DNA of 64,000 bases from Hordeum vulgare subsp. vulgare (GCF_904849725.1 NC_058523.1:108812189-108876188); one strand, 5' to 3'; counted from the stretch's first letter, positions 43,953-56,629 are shown. Notes: generated by a model from the letters alone, not told the origin. Numbers and translations: made by a program.

Positions 43953-44318
43953 TATGCCACCCGCATAGCAAATTTTCTTGGAGTACCCATCCGCGCAGGA
44001 GATCCACCGATCCATACAGCTTTCCTTGATTGCGTCGCTATGACACGCTACCAGTTCCTTGAGAGGGATAATGAATCCCTCCTATACCGATTGATATTTA
44101 ACCGGCAGCGTGTTTTCCATATTACCCTTCCTGCTCCTGCTCTCTTTGACTTTTAGGTAAAACAGAGATATTACATAACCAGAGGAGAGGCGGAGGAGTA
44201 TGAGAGGGAGGCGACGGCTGCTCGTCTCCGTGAGGCAGCTATTCAGGCAGTGGCTGCAACGCTCCCGTATAACCCCGATTATGATTTTCGGTTTCGTCAG
44301 GACCATCCTTGGGAGTAG
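43953..44318 (+). pseudogene. Athila-type downstream ORF of the outer Gypsy, 3' part
   Basis: Continues in phase from 37085 with YATRIANFLGVPIRAGDPP and LLYRLIFNRQRVF, and ends PDYDFRFRQDHPWE at a TAG (44316-44318). A TAG at 44154-44156 interrupts it. The C-terminus includes an Ala/Arg/Glu-rich helix (EAEEYEREATAARLREAA). Confidence 0.78.
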
Positions 44319-46256
44319 ACCAAGTTAGGCCAAAAGCCAAAGCTTGGGGGAGTACGTGTTATCACCAACTTTCCATTCTTGCTTATGCTTTCACTTTGTT
44401 AGCCGGTGTTCACACTTTGCCACTGTATCATCCACGCTAGTTTATTTTCTTTTTCTCGTTTTCTATTCGTGTGTCTATCTAGTTTGAGATAACCCAAAAA
44501 GATTTTCTTTTCTTCTTTTTGCTTGTTGGGAGCTTTCCTGTGTAAATACTTTTCTTTTTTTCTGGGTCAAGGTAGAAGATATTGGATACAATGTTTAGTG
44601 GCTCTTGCATGCATACCTTTTAGCTTTCAAAGAGCCATATTACTTTGTCTTCTCCTTTGTGTTTGCCTGCAGATTCCACCTTTAGTCCAATGCACGAGCA
44701 CTCTTATTATTGTTCACATCGTTCGGTCATGCAAGTGAAAGGCAATAATGACGATCTATGATGAAGTGACTGAGCCTGGAAAAGCTGGTATGAACTCGAT
44801 CTATTTTGTTTTTGTAAATATGACTAGCTCATCATGCCTGATTTAGCTATGTTGTGAGGGAAACATGTTTGTAATGACACCTTAGAGATCATAGTTGCTT
44901 ATGCCATGCTTATTTAGCTAGGAGCTTATAATGGTTTGTCTTGGATGCCCACATGAATGTTGAGATGACTATGATTTAGTATGATAGGATGGTATCCTCC
45001 TTTGAACGTTTCAAGTGGCTTGACTTGGCGCATGTTCACGCATGTAGTTGAAACAAAATCAACATAGCCTCTATGATGTTCATGTTCATGGTGATTTATG
45101 TCCTACTCATGCTTTCACTCAATGTTAGTTAATCTCAATGCATTTTGATGACTGTTGTCGCTCTCTAGTTGGTTGCTTTCCCAGTCTTTTGCTAGCCTTC
45201 ACTTGTACTAGGTGGGAATACTCCTTGTGCATCCACTCCCATAAACCCAAACTTGTGCCATATGAGTCCACCATACCTACCTATGTGCGGTATCTACCTA
45301 CCGTTTCAAGTAAATTTGCATGTGCCACGCTCTAAACCTTCAAGAAATAATCTGTTTTGCATGCCCGAACCGCTCATGTGGTGACAGGGGGCTATTGGTA
45401 TCTTCCATGCTAGGCGTGTTATCCTCGATATGTGTTTATTCACTATAATTCACGAGAAAGGGGCCGGTAATTGGAATTCCCAGTTCCATGCTCAAATCGA
45501 AAAGATAATTGCAAACAAAACTCCCCCAGGATTGTTGTTGGTTTGGACGGTACCCGAGGATTCAGCTAGCCGTGGAGTGTGATTGATTGGTGGTGGGGGA
45601 GTCAAAACTTTACTTTCTGTTTGGGAATCGCCTATAGCAGGTGTAGCATGGAAGATGTTGAGAACTCTTAGTCATTGCATTGACAATGAAAGCATGCCAC
45701 CCAAAATTATTATCTCTGTTTTCAAAGCTTGAGCTCTGGCACCTCTGCAAATCAATGCTTCCCTCTGCGAAGGGCCTATCTATTTATGTTCCTGTTGAGT
45801 CATCCTCCTCTTACAAAAGCACCAATTAGAGAGCACCTCTGTCATTTTTATGCTTTGCTTTTAACTGTGTTGAGTGTGACTATGACTGGATCTTCATTGC
45901 CTTGAATTACAATGTTTAGTCAGCCCTTGGTCTTTGAAGGTGCTCTGTATTTATGTTTTGTGGTCTCAGAAAGAGCTAGCGAGATACCATCTATTCGTAC
46001 TGCTTCATGTTGTTTTGATTGAAGTGTTGACACTTGAGGCTTATTATTATTTGCTTGCTAGTTGATTATGCCATTGATATGAGTTTACTGTGAGACCTAG
46101 ATGTCATTTGCTTATGTGGTTTGCTTGTGATGTTGCTGAAATTCTGGTTGTGAGTTAGACATGGTTGCAACAACAAGATCAAACAGAGTTCGTCAAAGTT
46201 TTTCTTTTGTCTCTCTCTGTTTGTCAACTGAGTTGATTGAGGACAAGCAAGGCTTT
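44319..46256 (+). other. 3' untranslated region of the outer Gypsy
   Basis: No gene in 1.9 kb. A copy of the polypurine 14-mer AAGCTTGGGGGAGT lies at 44340-44353, 22 bases after the ORF stop. Confidence 0.65.
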
Positions 46257-46270
46257 AAGCTTGGGGGAGT
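46257..46270 (+). other. Polypurine tract of the outer Gypsy
   Basis: AAGCTTGGGGGAGT directly before the 3' LTR; identical to 44340-44353. Confidence 0.87.
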
Positions 46271-47898
46271 TGATACGTATCCATCGTATCTACTTTTCCG
46301 AACTCTTTTGCCCTTGTTTTGGACTCTAATTTGTATGATTTGAATGGAACTAACCCGGACTAACGCTGTTTTCAGCAGAATTGCCATGGTGTTGTTTTTG
46401 TGCAGAAATGAAAGTTATCGGAACGTCCTAAAAATTTACGGAGATTTTTTGTGGAATAAAAAAAAATACCTGCGCAAAGATCCACCGGAGGGGGTGTGCG
46501 AGTGGGCCACAATCCCACACGGCGCGGCCACCCCCCTAGGTCGCGCCATGCACGCTTGTGGGGCCCATGTGGCACCACCGCCCCCAACCTCAGTCCTATA
46601 TCTTCCGTTTCACCTGGAAAAAAAATCAGAGAGAAGGTTTCATCGCATTTTGCGATACGGAGGCGCCGCCACATCGTGTTCTTCATCTGGAGAGTAGATC
46701 TGGAGTCCGTTTCGGGCTCCGGAGAGGGGAAATCATCGCAATCATCATCATCAACCTTTCTCCATCGACAATTCCATGATGCTCTTCATCGTTCGTGAGT
46801 AATCTCATCGTAGGCTTGTTGGACGGTGATGAGTTGGATGAGATGTATCATGTAATCGAGTTAGTTATTGACGGGGATTGATCCCTAGTATCCACTATGT
46901 TCTAGATTGATGTTGCTACTACTTGGCTATGCTTAATGCTTGTCACTAGGACCCGAGTGCCATGATTTCAGATCTGAACCTATTATGTTGTCGCCAATAT
47001 ATGTGGGTTTTAGATCCTATCTTGCAAGTTGTAGTCACCTACTATGTGTTATGACCCGGCAACCCCGGAGTGACAATAGCCAGAACCACTCCCGGAGATG
47101 ACCATAGTATGAGGAGTTCATGTATTCACCGCGTGTTAATGCGTTGGTCCGGTTCTTTATTAAAAGGAGAACCTTAATATCCCGTAATTTCCATTAGGAC
47201 CCCGCTGCCACGGGAGGGATGGGCAATAGATGTCATGCAAGTTCTTTTCCCTAAGCACGTATGACTACATACGGAATACATGCCTACATTAGATCGATGA
47301 ACGGGAGCTAGCCACATATCTCTCCGTGTTATAGCTATTACATGATGAATCACATCCGTCATACTCATCCATCACCGATCCACTACCTACGAGTCTTTTA
47401 CTACTGGTCCTCGCTACATTACCTGGTCCGTTGATACTAGAGGGATTGGGCCACTTTGCTGCTGCTGCCACTTTGTTGCTTGTGTTGCTACTGTTGTTAC
47501 TTGTTACTTTGCTGCTGCTGCTACTACTGTTCCTTGTTACTCTGTTTTTACTTGTTGCAAGACTTTGTTGGGGCTAACATCCCATCAACAAGGCTTTTTC
47601 TTGCGTCGTTGCCAGGGAAGCATAGCAATAGTCTCAAGAATTGTCTCCCGTCAACGTGCCTTTTCTGGCGCCATTGCTGGGAATTGTCAAGGCTTTTTCT
47701 GCTGCCGTTGCTATCATACTACCTTTCTACTGATACTTTGCTTGCAGACACTAATCTTTCAGGTGTGGTTGAATTGACAACTCAGCTGCTAATACTTGAG
47801 AATATCCTTTAGCTTCCCCTTGTGAGCGAATCAATAAATTTGGGTTGAATACTCTACTCTCGAAAACTGCTGCGATCCCATACGCTTGTGGGACATCA
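46271..47898 (+). repeat. 3' LTR of the outer Gypsy
   Basis: Starts TGATACGTATCC, ends GGGACATCA. Aligns with 31124-32759 with small differences. Confidence 0.93.
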
Positions 47899-47903
47899 CG
47901 GCT
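47899..47903. other. Target-site duplication CGGCT, right copy (outer Gypsy)
   Basis: Identical to 31119-31123. Confidence 0.9.
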
Positions 47904-48898
47904 TGGTATTGAAACCAAAGGACACACAGTCTCGGGACACACAGTCCCTACCGTATTCTCCTTGAGCTAAGGACACACAATCCTCGTCCAACACTCGTGG
48001 TAAGCCTTCAGGGCTGACTTCCAAACCCTCACAAACTCGGTCACCCAGCGATCCACAATTGACTGCTGGATTGCTCTAGACCATGACACCTAACCGTCTG
48101 GAGGATGCACATTCCTCAAAGGTAAAAGGCCTCAATTCCACACAGGAACAAATTCTTCAGTGATGCTCAATCACTTGGTTTTTGGTTTGTGGTTTGGTGT
48201 GTGGGGTATTTCCTCACTGATGATTTACTCTCAAAGATTCTGAGAAATTTGGGTTACTCTAAATGACAAGTGTCAGTTTCTCGCGGAGCAGCCAACCAGC
48301 TAATGGTTGTGGGGGCGGCTGTTTATCGCCTAGGAGCATCCCGACATGATTTGACATAAATGCCCTTAAAAATTATGACCGTTGGTGTGGATAAGATCGG
48401 TGAGGTGGCGCGAATTGCAGGAACGGTCGGGACTCTCAGCTGTGAGAGTCCTCATGTCTCTCATATTCCTTACTTGAGGCTTTTGTAGGATTAGGGTTGG
48501 GTTGAGCATCATGAGGAAATTCATTCCATAGTGTTACCTCGACCCCCTTTAATAGTACGGTGTTCCTATGACTCAAGAGTGAAGAAAATGAAACAGAAAG
48601 AATAAATCTTCAAGCTTCAAAGTCTTCGGACTGATTTTCTTCAGGACACACCGAGTTCCTCATCTTCAGTATCTTCATGAGGAATATCAATTTCATCACA
48701 ATTTCTTCGCGATCAAAGTCTTCAGCATAAGACCAATTTTTTCAGCTGAAGATATACAATTTTAGGGGTCGATATTCATCATATAAATCAAACTCCTCAG
48801 TGACTTATAGATCCTGTGTACACTCATTAACACATTATATACTTAACCTATAAGTCTTCAAACCACCAAAATCACTAAGGGCACTAGATGCACTTACA
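47904..48898 (-). repeat. 5' LTR of Sirevirus X, outer part
   Basis: Continues from 31123 after the Gypsy. On the plus strand it ends GGGCACTAGATGCACTTACA, the complement of the LTR start TGTAAGTGC. Confidence 0.92.
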
Positions 48899-48928
48899 GA
48901 ACACTAAAATGAAAATGCATACTTGGCT

Positions 48929-50784
48929 TTAATCCTCATGTTTGGGCTGTTATTCGTGTTTGTGTGCAAGGTAACTTCTTTGGAGAAGGGCATAAACCAG
49001 ATCATGATGCGACAACTGATGAACTAAAGATGTTGCAACTTAATGCTCAAGCCTGCGATATCATCTTCAACTTCCTTTGCCCCGAAGAATTCAACAAAAT
49101 CAGTCGTCTTGAGAATGCAAAAGAAATTTGGGATTCTTTGGTTGATATGCACGAAGGTACTGATTTTGTCAGAGAATCTAAGTTGGATGTGTTTCAAAGT
49201 TAGCTTGACAAGTTCAAGATGAACGATGGTGAAGGAGTCGGTGAAATGTACTCTAGGCTAGCTCTCATCACCAATGAGATTACCGGCTTAGGAAGAGAAG
49301 AGATGACCGACAAATTCATCATCAAGAAGATACTTAGAGCTCTTGATGGCAAGTATGACATAGTGTGCACATTGATCCAAATGATGCCAAATTACTAAGA
49401 TCTCAAGCCGACTGAAGTCATTGCTAGGATTGTTGCTCATGAGATGTCACTCAAGGACAAAGATGAGATGCACAACAAGTCAAGCAGTGGTTATAAAGCT
49501 TCATGTGATGCTCCCGCTACTTCAAAAGACAATCTTGTCACTGATGAAGAAATAAGCCTCATGGTCAGAAAATTCAAGAAGTTCTACAAGAGTAGAGGCA
49601 AAGATAGAAGCTCAAGTTCAAGACATGATGAGAAGCGTTGTCCTGTCATGACTGAAATTGTTACAAGTGTGGGAAGCCCGGACACTACTCAAATGAGTGC
49701 TCGACTTCCTACAAAACAAGAGAAGAGTCGCCTTGAAGACGAAGCTCAAGAGATGAGTCACCTCGTAAAGAGAGAAGGAGTAGAGACGATCACTATGAAT
49801 GAGGACACTCATGGAGAGGCAAGGAATCGAAGAATAAGGACAAATACACCAAGAGCAGTTCAAGAAGAAGACATCAAGCTCATGTTGGTTAATGGGTCTC
49901 TGGCTCCGAGTCTGATCACCACTCCAAGAGAAGCTACCACTCCAACTCCGACTATAGTCAAGATAAAGGTGTTGCCGGGATTGCGCTTGTTTCCACCAAC
50001 TCCTATGACTTATTTGACTCACGAAATGAGGGAGTCGGAAAATGCTTTATGGTAAAGGCCCCAAGGTATCACATCCTGAGTATCTTGATTTGAATAATGA
50101 CGAGGATGACTTGTTAGGAGAAGATGACTTGCTTCTAGATAAAAATAGTGAATGTACTAAAAATGAACTTGCTATTTATCATGCTAGTCAAGAGAAATCG
50201 AATGATGATGATAAAAAATAAACTGAATGACTAACTCACTAATTAAAAACTCTTAAGTTATCTCATGAGACTACTCTGGAAGATCATAGAGAGCTTGCAA
50301 GAACCCATGAGAAGCTACGCTTCGAGAAGCTCAACTTGGAGCAAGAGCATGAGTTCTTAAAAGCAATCAATGATGATCTTCGAAAGAAGAGTTCTTCTTA
50401 TCTACCCAAACTATTGCTCTTGTCTAACTTTGTTCCACGAGTTAAACCTAGGAACACTAGTAACAAAGGCAAGAAGGTTTCTTCATCTAGTAACAACAAT
50501 GCTAAAGCTAAATCCAATAATGTTGTTGCTAGTACCTGTATTGATTCCACTAACGATTCTTTTAGCCAAGTTACACTTGAACAAGAAAATGATCTATTGA
50601 AAGGGATTATAGAGATGTGTGTCTTCATGAGTCTTACCGGAAGTAAGCAATTTGAGGAAATTGTGCGCAAGCAAGGAGGACATCGGAAGAAACAATGTGT
50701 TGGCTACTTCAATGTCAACGGAGATGTTTGGAAAGAATGTCCATATCCCACTCCCAAGTTTATGCCCAAAGAGGAGATGTCCAC
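48929..50784 (+). pseudogene. Gag of element Y, 5' truncated by X
   Basis: UBN2-type Copia capsid: LQLNAQACDIIFNFLCPEEF, then LENAKEIWDSLVDMHEG, then LDKFKMNDGEGVGEMYSRL, then GKYDIV. Stops at 49201-49203 and 49396-49398. A frameshift near 49640 puts the zinc knuckle CYKCGKPGHYSNEC in another frame; all four ligands are present there. A long charged coiled-coil region follows (EDHRELARTHEKLRFEKLN), and a second Cys/His-like site near 50695 that lacks part of the motif. The reading continues past the solo LTR at 52170. Confidence 0.85.
50780..50784. other. Target-site duplication TCCAC, left copy
   Basis: Identical to 52170-52174. Confidence 0.88.
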
Positions 50785-52169
50785 TGATACGTCCAAAACG
50801 TATCTCTAATTTTTGATGGTTTCATGCTACTTGTATGCTTTTGATAATTGTTTTTATATTAAGTTTATGATTTATTTGGACTAACCTACAAATAGTTTAA
50901 AAACTGCACAATGTTCTTCGTTTATACTTTGATGTGTAGGAACTATCAAAAATAGAAGAGGAAACCTTGTTGGAGTGGGACTCTGACCTTCCTGAATTCT
51001 AGCCCCCCTACTTATTTTAGATAACCATCGGAGGGCCAAGGATGATCGTCCCGACTCATATAAGGAGAGGAAAAACCTGATTTCTGGAGGGGCCACCAAG
51101 AGCCACGAGATTTCCTCCTCCGAGGCAGCCGTCTTGGGGTGGAGAACCACCTCCATACGAGCACCATCTCCAAGGAATAAGGGGGGCCAAGGGCTGCCGC
51201 CCCCAAGGGCCGTGGCTCCGTCGATCGACGTCTCCTCTCCGGGTTGCACCTCTCCATCAACCTCTTGCTCACCATGGCCATGTGTGAGTAGTCTCCCTCA
51301 GGGCTGAGGTCTTCTACATGTAGCTATGTGGTCATCTCTGTCTCCCATGATGTGATCTTGATTGTGATCATAGGCTATGTTAATCTAGGGTGATCCCATG
51401 ATGTTTCCCCTTCTTCTATGTATTGGATTGATGTACTTACTTGAAATCGCCGAGACCATGGTGACTATCCTCTTTTGTGATTAGAAGAATATTTTATTGA
51501 TTGATTTCCTCTTTTGTGAATTGATTGAAGATTGAGAGTCTCTTGGTGCTTGTCTTTGACTATCCTTGAGATATGTTGTGGTGATTGTGGTATTCTCTTT
51601 GGATGGCCGCGGTGACATTGGGAAATTCATAGAAGAGAACTACAAACTCTGAGGTGTGCTTTTGTAGACCTACATAATTCTCGTCCTCTTTGATCACAAA
51701 GAAATGACCTACAAGTACGTCTCTATTTCATGTTTTAGTGGAAATATCATGTGATTGTACTATGTTAATGTTGTTGGGAGTTGCCACTAGTGAAAGTATG
51801 AAACCTAGGCCTTGTTTCTCACCATTGTTACACCATTTATGCTCACTTTTGTCACTTGCTACCTTTCTTCCATTTTTATTACAGATTTATATTACCTTGC
51901 TTTGCCACACCTATCACCCATATTTTACCATCTCTTTGTCGAACTAGTGCAGCTATACAATTTACCATTGTATTAGGTGTGATGGGGACACAAGAGACTT
52001 CTTGTATCTGAATTGCAAGGTTGCTTGAGAGAGACCATCTTCAACCTATACTTCCCTAAGTTCGATAAACCTTAGGTCATCCACTTGAGGGAAATTGCTG
52101 CTGTCCTACAAACCTCTGCGCTTGTAGGCCCAACATAGTCTACAAGAATAGAAGTGTGCGTAGACATCA
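50785..52169 (+). repeat. Solo LTR of a Gypsy-type element
   Basis: Starts TGATACGTCCAAAACG and ends GCGTAGACATCA (1385 bp), with TCCAC on both sides and no internal region. The TGATACGTC start is shared with the Gypsy LTRs in this window, but the rest differs, so it is another family. Strand follows the TGATACGTC start. Confidence 0.88.
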
Positions 52170-52460
52170 TCCACTCCTTCCGAAGGAACAAGCTTACAAT
52201 ATGACCTTCTACCACAAGACTACAAAGGCAAGAGAAAGCTTCAAGATGACATTAACCTATTTGAAGAAGAACCCCAAGCCAAGGTCAAGTGGATTCCCAA
52301 GGATACTAATAGCTCTACCTCAGCAAGTGCTACCACAACTCCAATGATTCCCGTCAACTTGGTGTGGATTCCCAAGAGGAAGAACTACAAGTTCTTGAGG
52401 GGTGACTCTGCCAATGAAATTCACTCTTATTCATATTGGCAACAACTATATGCAATCAAC
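52170..52460 (+). pseudogene. End of gag / start of pol in element Y
   Basis: In one frame the text continues from gag to LVWIPKRKNYKFLRG, the joint that in complete Sireviruses leads into the protease-integrase part. That part is absent here. Confidence 0.55.
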
Positions 52461-53390
52461 CTCAACAATATGCATTAGTTCGATGAGTCACACATTCCCT
52501 CAAAGGTAAGAAAGGAACAAGGAAATAAATGCATCTTTGGATATTATCCCATGTGTGCTTCACTCCATGTCCATAGATATTCTTGCATATGTTCCTTTGG
52601 CTTTTTAGACTAACCCATGTAGGTGAGAGGATTTCGAAAACAACAAGGATTGCTCCCAACTGAAGATGATCTTCATCAACATTGAGCATCCACCACTTCT
52701 TCACCTACTTGAACTCTTCTACGACAAAACCCAAGGTTAGTTGATCCCTCTTAGTGGGGATATCATATCAAGGGGGAGCTTTACTCTAAGACTTGAGTAT
52801 AAACATCTCCTAAGGATATGAACACATTAATGCTTATGTAAAAGTGGTAACTCCACTTGTGCTTAACGATAAGTATGACCTATGATCAAGTATTCTTACT
52901 TGGATCCTATGTCAATATACTCATATATAGATGACTTTGTCATCCCACAAGTGCTTGATGGCTGCTAGGATGTGTGTGCATGTTCACCATGTTTTATTCA
53001 TCATACTTATTGTGTGAGCATGTTGGTCTAAATGTGTTTGATCATTCGAGGACATCCAATTTTGGTTATTTGGATTTTTATTTATCTTTTGCCAATTGGA
53101 TGGACAAGAATGCCTAGGACCCTTCTCTAGCTATCTATGTTATCTCATCTCAAGTTCTATTCATGCTACATCACAAAACATGAACAAGCACTTGTCGATC
53201 CCCGTGTGTGAAGGTGGACTCGGAGTTCTGTATCATCAAAGGTTGCCTTCCAGAACCTCCTTGAAAAATTTGGTGTGACCAATTCCACAAACTCGGTTCC
53301 ATCGTTTTTTCAAAGTTGATCAGGTTTTCACTCTCGGTACCACCGCAATAGCCAACTTTGTTACACCGAGTTTCCCCGTCTGCTGACAGT
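52461..53390 (+). other. Spacer of element Y without supported gene
   Basis: Many stops in all frames. Replaces the missing polymerase region. Confidence 0.5.
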
Positions 53391-53398
53391 TGAGTAAC

Positions 53399-53453
53399 TC
53401 GGTGACACCGATTTTGCCATCTCGGTGACACCGACAGCGCACGGGTATATATA
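53399..53453 (+). promoter_or_regulatory. Internal promoter of element Y: two palindromes and a TATA box
   Basis: The palindrome TCGGTGACACCGA occurs at 53399-53411 and 53422-53434, followed by TATATATA at 53446-53453. The LTR of Y has TCGGTGCCACCGA at 57171-57183, near-copies at 57213 and 57277, and its own TATATATA at 57332-57339. Downstream lie a CT-rich leader and a splice donor at 53635. Confidence 0.6.
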
Positions 53454-53634
53454 CCTGCGGACCAAATCTTTGACATCACTTCGTCAAATCGTTTCGTTTG
53501 CCAAAACCCTCACTGCCCTCGAGACCCCAGGTCATCACCCTTGACTCCCTGAGCGCCGCCGCCTCTGGGATTCGCTCCTGTCAGCGCAATCTGCCCTGTC
53601 GTCGTTGTTGTAGCCGAACCGCCACCAAGTTAGG

Positions 53635-54074
53635 GTAAGGTTCGATCTCCCTTGTGTTCCCCATTTGATTCTTACACATTGGGACAATTTTTCCTTCGAG
53701 CCACCATGTGCAAACCCTTCTTTCTACAAGACAAATCTCATAGAATAGAAGAAGTTGAAATTTTAGTTATGATCTACCGCAACATGCAATTCGGTGAGAC
53801 CAAGTTTGCAAAATCGGTTCCAGCGATTCCTGTTTTAGGGTTCTTCAGAGGAAACTTGGTGAGACCGAGGAGCTCTTTTTAGTGCCACCGAAAATGACTG
53901 CCAAGTCTTTGTTAAGCGAGTAATCCTTCTTGGTGACCCCGAAGTTGTCAACTCGGTGCCACTGATTTACATAGTGCAGAAGATCATATACCGAGCTTCA
54001 AAACTTCAAATTTTCAAAAAGATATGAATTTTGTGATGCTCATCCATTCTGTCTTTCCCATATCCACTTCACAG
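53635..54074 (+). other. Predicted leader intron before the env-like ORF of Y
   Basis: Donor TTAGG|GTAAGG and acceptor TCCACTTCACAG. The exon end GCCACCAAGTTAGG recalls the leader of X. More copies of CGGTGNNACC-type motifs lie inside the intron. Confidence 0.5.
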
Positions 54075-54108
54075 GTTCTGCTGTTTGCTGCTGAGTGTGT
54101 CTGTCAGT

Positions 54109-56170
54109 ATGTCAGGTTCAGATGATACCCCGAATGACTACAAAGAGCAGAGTGTCGAGATGGACTCAGGCACTAGTCGAGAGAGGACTGCTTTAGACCA
54201 TAGTTCTCCCAGTTCCCATGGCTTGCCCAAGGCAGCCACCAGGCAAAGGAGGAAGATAGTTTCTCATGAGGAAGACTCAGACTTTTTGCCAGAAGAAACT
54301 TCAGCCCCTCCTAAGGCTCCTCCAAGGAAAGTTTTCAGGAAGATATCTGCCACTGATGTTGATCAGACAACACCTGATTATGCCAAGAAGGGCAAAGCAA
54401 TTGCCAAGGATGCACCTGCAAAGAAGGCTGGTGTGAAGAGGCCCATGAAGAGAACTATCCATCTTGTTGGCAGAAAGACTTCTTGTTTGAAGACCCAGAT
54501 GAAGCTGAGGAATAAGCTCCTGAGGAGATCCTAGTTCCTCCCAAGAAGAAGAAGTTGATGGGTAATGTAATGAAGTCTGCTCCAAAGCCTGCTGCAAAAG
54601 CCAAGAAGGCTGTAGCTTCTAGGAAGACCACTAAATATATACCTGCATCTGCTAAGAGCAAAGGCCGTGCATCCAGTGCCCATGCTGCAGAAGAGGAAGA
54701 AAATGAGAATGCTCCAGTTCTCAGGAAGCTCAGACCATACGTTCCACTCCACAATGATGCTCATCCTATAGCGGAAGATATGAAGAAGAGGAAGGATGCT
54801 GGATTAAGAAAGTGGAGAGGTGCTGATGCATATGCTTTCAGAAGAAGAACTATTGTTGATCCAAGGTTCACACCAAGGAACAACAAGATTTTTATGAGTC
54901 TGTCTTATATGACAAGAGTCCTGTTGTCAGTGATATGAGGTATGTCGACTGGGCATACATCAAGGACAACAAGAATTTCTTTCCACGTGTTCAAGAGAAC
55001 TTCAGGCTAGTTGACATAGATGATTTTGTTGGGAAAGAGATGACCCCATGGAATGACGAGATGATCATGTAATTCTATGCAACAGTTCATTTCTATGAAG
55101 ACTCTCTAGTCTGGATGACCGATGGTCACAGGTATGACGCTACAATTGCTGAATGGGCTGCAATATTTGGTGTTCCGAATCAGGAAGAAGTAGATGTAGA
55201 TATGTATGCAGATGCTAAGCAGAATCCCAACTCCATCGCCAATATGTACAAGACCATTCCACATCAGTATTTGGCTAGTCACAAGTTTGGTTCAGTATAT
55301 TTTCTGCAAGCTGGTATTCCCATGACAAACACTATACTGCGATACACTCTCATGCCTAAGTCAGGAGATGAGAAGATAATCACAGGATACTCAATCAACC
55401 TGCTGCACCTACTTGATACCCATACCAGATTTCGAGTGATGGACTTGATAGATGAGACTCTCCGGAGGACTGCTGCAGATCAGAAGAGATCCTGTGGATA
55501 TGCACCCTCTATTAATATGCTCATCAATGCCAAGCTAGGCAAGCATGCATATCAACTTGATCGTCCCCATCTACCTCTTCAACCTGAATTTGAAGACAAT
55601 GAGGTTGTGATGGATGACAATGATCCAAACTCAGCTGCAGCAAGAATGCCAGCAGAGGCAGCAGAGGCTGAAGCTGCTAGAAATAGGCCACCCCTAGTTC
55701 CACAGCTCAGAACTCAAGCTGAGGAAATGACATTTCTGGTGAGCACTGTCCAAGGCATGGAGAAGAACATTGAGGAGATTATGCAAAATCAGAAGAGCCT
55801 TGAGAGAGTTGTGGAGACAAAATTCCGCGATATGGATTTGAAGGTAACTGAGTTGACCACCATTGTGAGACAACTTCAACATGAAGTTGAATCTATGGAG
55901 ATTCCATGCTCAGAAGATGAAGATGATGATGATGACAAGGATGAGTCTCCTCCTCCCACTACCACTAGGTTCAGCGCCCAGCCTCGATCAGTTGATGTAC
56001 CTGCTCCAGAGACAAGACACACATCTTCAGCACAAGCTTCAGCACCTTTAGCACCAGCTCCACCTCAAGATCCTTCACTATCAACTCCTCCAGCTGCAGG
56101 GACGTCAGTAGAAGCCTTCATCGACGATGTTTTATCGACTCCATCATCAGCAGCCCAGAGAGACGAGTAG
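54109..56170 (+). pseudogene. Env-like downstream ORF of element Y
   Basis: Start MSGSDDTPNDYKEQ at 54109; an in-frame ATG at 54085 is the alternative. The N-terminal third is Lys/Pro/Ala-rich and basic. The middle has FRLVDIDDFVGKEMTPWNDE, FYATVHF and WMTDGHRYD, homologous to the 1-947 segment of X, then LRRTAADQKRSCGYAPSINM. The C-terminal part has a coiled coil (residue text KNIEEIMQNQKSLERVVE) and a Ser/Pro/Ala-rich tail. A frameshift near 54535-54555, another near 54895 and a TAA at 55069-55071 inactivate it. Its function is unknown; I see no signal peptide or membrane span. Confidence 0.75.
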
Positions 56171-56629
56171 TTCTATACTTTTGAATTTTTCGGTAACTTG
56201 TTGCCAAAGGGGGAGAAATGTATATATCATAGACTTCGTGTGAGAGAGAGATTTTGACTTTATTTGCTCTCATTTGTTTTTTTTAACTTTGTGGCCTTTG
56301 GATGACTTTATCCTATCTGTGTGTGTGATCATACGCTTTATCCTTTGTGATGCTACTATATCATCTTTTAGCTATCCTTGTGATGATTACTCACTTATCT
56401 TGTTGGTGTCATGTGCATTACTTTTACTTTTACGCACCACAAGATGTATGTGACATGGAAGAGTAACCCATGATCCTAATCGATTGTGCATTTGCATTCA
56501 AACGCAAATTTTAAATAATGCACAAATTTAGGGGGAGCTCTTGCTTTTCACATACTTCTCAATGCGTCGATGCTAATCATTGATTATATCTTTTGTCGAA
56601 GCTTTGATCTATCTGTTGTCATCAATTAC
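56171..56629 (+). other. 3' untranslated region of element Y
   Basis: T-rich; contains two purine runs resembling polypurine tracts (AAAGGGGGAGAAA at 56206-56218 and TTAGGGGGAGCTC at 56527-56539) before the real tract. Confidence 0.6.

Larger units (their letters stand above)
31124..47898 (+). mobile_element. Non-autonomous Athila-lineage Gypsy retrotransposon (outer Gypsy)
   Basis: LTRs of 1636 and 1628 bp start TGATACG and end GGGACATCA, flanked by CGGCT/CGGCT. Inside are a tRNA-Asp-type PBS, an open 880-aa gag-protease, no reverse transcriptase or integrase, an LTR-like block, an Athila-type downstream ORF and a long 3' untranslated region. A second Gypsy (37086-43947) interrupts the downstream ORF. 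Without that, the element is about 9.9 kb. It sits in the 5' LTR of Sirevirus X. The Athila call rests on the DLGA protease, the PBS and the second ORF. Confidence 0.93.
1..48898 (-). mobile_element. Sirevirus-type Copia LTR retrotransposon X, minus strand, 3' end off the window
   Basis: Read on the minus strand, the order is 5' LTR (right end, 48898 back to 30702, interrupted), PBS, gag, integrase, reverse transcriptase, RNase H, a long spacer with a TATA box, and then a long env-like ORF that runs off the left edge. The Copia order (integrase before RT), the tRNA-iMet-type PBS and the extra downstream ORF fit the Sirevirus lineage. The LTR end resembles the Triticeae Maximus family, from memory. 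Four later insertions split it: CACTA 948-13258, Angela 14712-23286, solo LTR 23533-24924 and Gypsy 31124-47898. It sits in the gag of element Y; its right flank GAACA (48899-48903) would be one TSD copy. Coding regions are broken, so the copy is dead. The lineage call is firm and the family name is tentative. Confidence 0.85.

Noticed and set aside
53399..54111. Host gene promoter and first exon
   Set aside because: The TATA-leader-intron layout looks gene-like, but the ORF behind it is homologous to that of another retroelement and lies between gag and the 3' LTR of Y.
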